Shown: positions 60,898-64,000 of the stretch, one piece after another
Position numbering within the stretch: position 1 is the stretch's first letter
Layout: each line of letters begins with the position of its first letter
Assembly (NCBI GenBank): GCA_963930655.1
Contig: OZ005611.1
Location: 22,679,001 to 22,743,000, forward strand
Length of the DNA stretch: 64,000 bases
Direction: 5' to 3'
Source: Myrica gale
Lineage: Eukaryota; Streptophyta; Magnoliopsida; Fagales; Myricaceae
The notes under the pieces: model-generated
The model's input: only the letters and a program-made list of their open reading frames with translations
Database searches by the model: none
What the model was told of the DNA's origin: nothing
Made by a program: the position numbers and the translations under genes

Positions 60898-61455
60898 CAT
60901 GTTAGAAATAAAAATTTTAGGTAAAGAAAAAATATTTATACTGATAAGTGAGACATCCATTATGAGAATGCTCAATTGGATTTATTAATTTTTTCACTTA
61001 TGATTTATAAAATTACATAAGACTTTATTTATAAGCCTTTGGAAACAATACTCAACATTGTTTTAGCAATGTGTGACTCAAACTTTAATACTCCCTCGCA
61101 AACTCAAGGTGGACAAACCTTGAGTTTGGATTTACAAAAATAATTCAAAGGAAAAAATAATGCCGGAAGGTCGCCGGACTAAAGCTGAATAGTCGCCGGT
61201 CTGATACCGAATGGTCGTCGGACTGATGGCCGGAAGGACGCTGGTCAAATGTCGATAAACCTTGCTCCGATACCATGTTAAAAATATAAATTTTAACTAA
61301 AGAAAAAATATTTATACTGATAAGTGAGACATCCATTATGAGAATGCACAATTGAATTTATTAATTTTCTCACTTATGATTGATAAAATTACATAAGACT
61401 TTATTTATAAGCCTTTAAAAATAATACCCCACATTGCTGTGGGACTCAAAGGAAT
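60898..61455 (-). mobile_element. TRIM-like miniature LTR retroelement
   Basis: Direct terminal repeats of about 170 bp (about 60898-61075 and 61278-61450) share AAAGAAAAAATATTTATACT, GATAAGTGAGACATCCATTA and ACATAAGACTTTATTTATAA. Read on the minus strand, the 5' repeat ends ...TTTAACA and is followed at once by TGGTATCGGAGC, one mismatch from the initiator-tRNA-Met primer site TGGTATCAGAGC. A purine run (GCGAGGGAG, about 61092-61100 on the minus strand) lies just before the other repeat, as a polypurine tract should. The internal part is about 180 bp with no coding capacity, containing short CGCCGG/GTCGTCGGACTGA repeats. Target duplication not resolved. Confidence 0.7.
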
Positions 61456-62476
61456 AAGGAAAAACGAAAAATGACGGCCTAGTTTTTCAGCGTAATTACA
61501 ACGGATAGGATTGGGTAGAGCAATTTGTACCTGGAAATAACTATAAGAAGGGCGGAGGTCGAGGCGAAGGAGAAAGAGAAGGTCGGAGACTTTCAGAGGT
61601 AAGGGCAGCGAAGAGAGCGGCGTTCTGTAATCGATGGTCTGGCGACGGCAACCATTTTTTCCAATAATTTTTATACTTACTAAAATACACTTTTAGCCCA
61701 TATTATAGAAGATGTTATTAGAGGCTTTGACATTGTTGCACCATATACTACAAGCCTCGACACCAAACTAACATTTTCAAAGTTTCAAAATTTAAGATGA
61801 TTTGAAGGGGACTAAATTATTTTGTAGTTATTTTAATGGTCAAAATTTTACGGACATGATTCTTCAAAAAAATTTGACCACAAGAAATGGATTTTTTTTG
61901 TAGTATTCATGTTGCTCGAAACTTTATATAGACAATATTAAATAGTATATGATTCATCTATTGTATCTATTTATTTCAAAATTATACTATACAATTCGAA
62001 CATAAAATTATAAAGTATTCTAATTTAAATTATAGCATGCAAATAACAAAAGTAACATCTAGTCAAAATTTTCCATCAAATTAGACTCAAATGACAATAA
62101 TATCCTAACTCATTTTGTATATGTTGGCATTCAATGTTTTTCATCTTAAATTTGTTTCTTTCATCTTTACATATATAATCAAATTAGACTCAAATGTCAA
62201 TAATATCCTTAACTCATTTTGCATATGTTCACATTGATCAATCATCTTCTTAATTTGTTTATTTCATCTTCTTTCTTTGAAAGATGATTCAAAGATAAAA
62301 GGTAATTATTATGATTTAAGCATGATTATTCTATAAAACAATAAACTATCCAATCACAAAGAGAGGAATTGATATCATGGCCTTGAAAAAAAAACTAAAA
62401 TCACACAAATAGTTTATTTAGAGGCCAACCAGATATAAACTTAGAAGTTGACAATACCAACACAACGATGATGAAA

Positions 62477-63488
62477 CTAAAATTTTAGACCACTGCCACG
62501 GAATTTCTCCTCAGTGATACGGTCTAATTTTTCTATCATTTCCTCTGTCAAATAGTTCACGCAATCTCCGATCTCACCTCGACGAAAATATGCCTGGTTC
62601 GCCTCACCGAACATTGCTTTTCCATTTTTATTCACCTCCTGGTTTCTCAGATAATCGAAGCTACACAAGGTTGAGATTTCATTCACTATGCCCTTTGCTT
62701 CTTCTTCTGGAAAAAAGGGCACCGCACAAAGTCAGCTAGTCTTCTCAAATTGGTCGTGGGTTGCTTCTTCATATCCTCGTATTTCAGAAAAAAAAAGAAC
62801 CTTTTGAGGGTTTTCTTGGCTTTCCTTCCAATAGCCTAAAACATGATACCAATAGGGGCCGAAGGGACTCACAACCCTCGCAAACATGTCAAAGGCCTCG
62901 TCTAGCGAACCAATGATCGACCTCGTTGACCACGCTCTGTTCACAAAGAGCCAAAGTGACACAAAAGTGTCCTTTGGATTCCTACACCCGTACACAATCT
63001 TCCAAGCTGAGTCCTTTGCAGATGCTGGTAGCACCGCATATGGTAAATGAGTGGCCAAGAGTCTTGGAGTGGGGAAAGAGGTGAAACCTGATTTCCATAG
63101 TACAGAGTTAGCTCCATGGTGAACACCAGAGTGTGTGCGGGTTGTTTGTGACCAAAGGGTGTCCTTGAGGGTTCGGATAGCGCACCCGGTTCAGCAAGGC
63201 AAATAACATCGCCTTTGACCACGTGGTGCCAGCTTTAGAAGGAGACGCAAGGAGGAGGTCTGTCATGAGCTTGGAAATGCTTTTGGAATGCTAGAACTCC
63301 TTGCATGCCCATAGTTAAGAACCAAAACCCTTGGTAATTATGGCAGTAACCTCTAGTTGTCCAGCTTTTTTCTATTGGGAGGGAAGATATGAAGTCCCTG
63401 CGTTCTTGAGACAGTTTCATTTCTTTGAAGCACTGGAGAAGAACCTGATGATCAGGTGGTTCAACCGTTCAAGTGGAGGCGGAGCCAT
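62477..63488 (-). pseudogene. cytosolic sulfotransferase (SOT) pseudogene
   Basis: Recognisable pieces of one intronless sulfotransferase lie in order but in different frames: MAPPPLERLNHL (from 63488), MKLSQERRDFISSLPIEKSW (63420), a PAPS-loop relic SPSKAGTTWSKAML (about 63240), MATHLPYAVLPAS and YGCRNPKDTFVSLW (63058-62732, the 3'-phosphate-binding region), FFPEEEAKGIVNEI and RRGEIGDCVNYLTEE (62722-62477). Frameshifts lie near 63420, 63263, 63070 and 62735, probably with another near 63180, so no full-length enzyme can be made. Functional family members transfer sulfate from PAPS to flavonoids, brassinosteroids, glucosinolate precursors and similar acceptors. Relics of the key motifs are visible, but TYPKSGTTW has become SPSKAGTTW. 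Confidence 0.85.
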
Positions 63489-64000
63489 GTTAGTATGGAA
63501 TATTTTCTTCCGTATGCAAGATGTGGACAAGGGTATATATATATATATTTAAGGAACCCCTCCCCCCCCCCAAAAAAAAAAAAAAGGAATCTGTAAGTTT
63601 GGGCTCAATTAGCAGGACTGGGGAGATGACACGTTACAAGATCATCTCGAGTTCTTGACTTTTTTCGTACGGATCACAAAAGACAAATAACTTGGACACC
63701 TATACGCAAATTGCTGTTGAGAACCGCTAGGATGATCATATTTTCGTCCATAAGATGAGGACAGCAACAAAAGAAGCGATCAAACTTGTCAGCACGTGCC
63801 CTACTGTTTCGGCATTTACAAGGAAATTTCTTGTGGACCTGCTCTCACCTATACATGGCTGTATAGCAGGATCAAAATTCGGCCTAGCTTGTGGTGCTTG
63901 GAAAAACAAGAGCAAAATGTGGCTGACCAAATTAGGCCACTGAGCAGCAGCCCAGGCAATCATAAAGCTAGCAAAGTCTATCTCCTCTTGCAATTTTCCT
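63489..64000. other. right edge of window, no gene recognised
   Basis: Contains a short TA tract (63533-63548) and a poly(C)10-poly(A)14 junction (63562-63585). An 85-codon minus-strand frame (63993-63736) with a hydrophobic middle has no recognisable family and may be fortuitous or the edge of a gene beyond the window. Confidence 0.4.
63562..63585 (+). repeat. poly(C)10-poly(A)14 junction
   Basis: Ten C followed by fourteen A. Third tract of this layout in the window. Confidence 0.9.

Larger units (their letters stand above)
59238..62476. other. intergenic region rich in transposon remnants
   Basis: Contains a hAT remnant (59440-59615), a MITE (60122-60297) and a TRIM-like element (about 60898-61455). 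A GC-richer block at 61500-61660 could be a leader exon on the minus strand, because it ends with a TTCCAG/GTAC donor-like junction near 61530, but nothing links it to a particular gene. The remainder is AT-rich and I see nothing in it. Confidence 0.45.

Overview
This is a nuclear plant genome segment. The genes are split into many short exons with GT-AG introns, their proteins match plant families, and the intergenic DNA is AT-rich and full of MITE-type foldbacks and small retroelement remnants. The protein matches suggest a dicot-like angiosperm, probably a perennial with many MITEs, but I cannot name the species. Gene models below were built by eye: each exon phase was followed from start to stop and every multi-exon model closes in frame.

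Layout. (1) 120-1698 (+): conserved plant protein of unknown function with a C-terminal membrane segment. (2) 4315-14600 (-): oxysterol-binding-protein-related protein, ORP1 type (PH plus ORD), 10 exons, with MITEs and a duplicated sequence in its introns. (3) About 15.0-21.9 kb: no gene, a dense stack of MITEs and foldbacks. (4) 21880-27865 (-): biotin-protein ligase HCS1, with a transit peptide on its own first exon. (5) 28139-37208 (+): ASHR1, a SMYD-type SET/MYND protein, 14 exons, divergent from HCS1 across only about 270 bp. (6) 38226-43766 (-): spindle-checkpoint kinase MPS1, 6 exons. (7) 44-47.9 kb: intergenic, with a GC-rich poly(A)-tailed retro-insertion. (8) 47890-49436 (+): C2H2 zinc-finger protein, two exons. 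(9) 49.4-55.9 kb: intergenic, with an internally deleted hAT element that keeps its target-site duplication and terminal repeats, a perfect 28-bp inverted repeat and a SINE-like fragment. (10) 56774-58846 (-): intact E-class PPR protein (At4g08210-like) whose 5' end has been tandemly duplicated and frameshifted. (11) 59.4-61.5 kb: a second hAT remnant, a MITE and a TRIM-like element. (12) 62477-63488 (-): cytosolic sulfotransferase pseudogene with several frameshifts.

The genes are ordinary housekeeping loci (lipid transfer, biotinylation, methylation, mitotic checkpoint, organelle RNA processing) and do not form a pathway. I saw no undescribed multi-gene system. The most informative features are structural: the PPR 5' duplication, the hAT deletion derivative, the Mutator-like MITE with a clear target-site duplication and a palindromic core shared with a second element, the TRIM element, and the two in-frame HCS1 starts.
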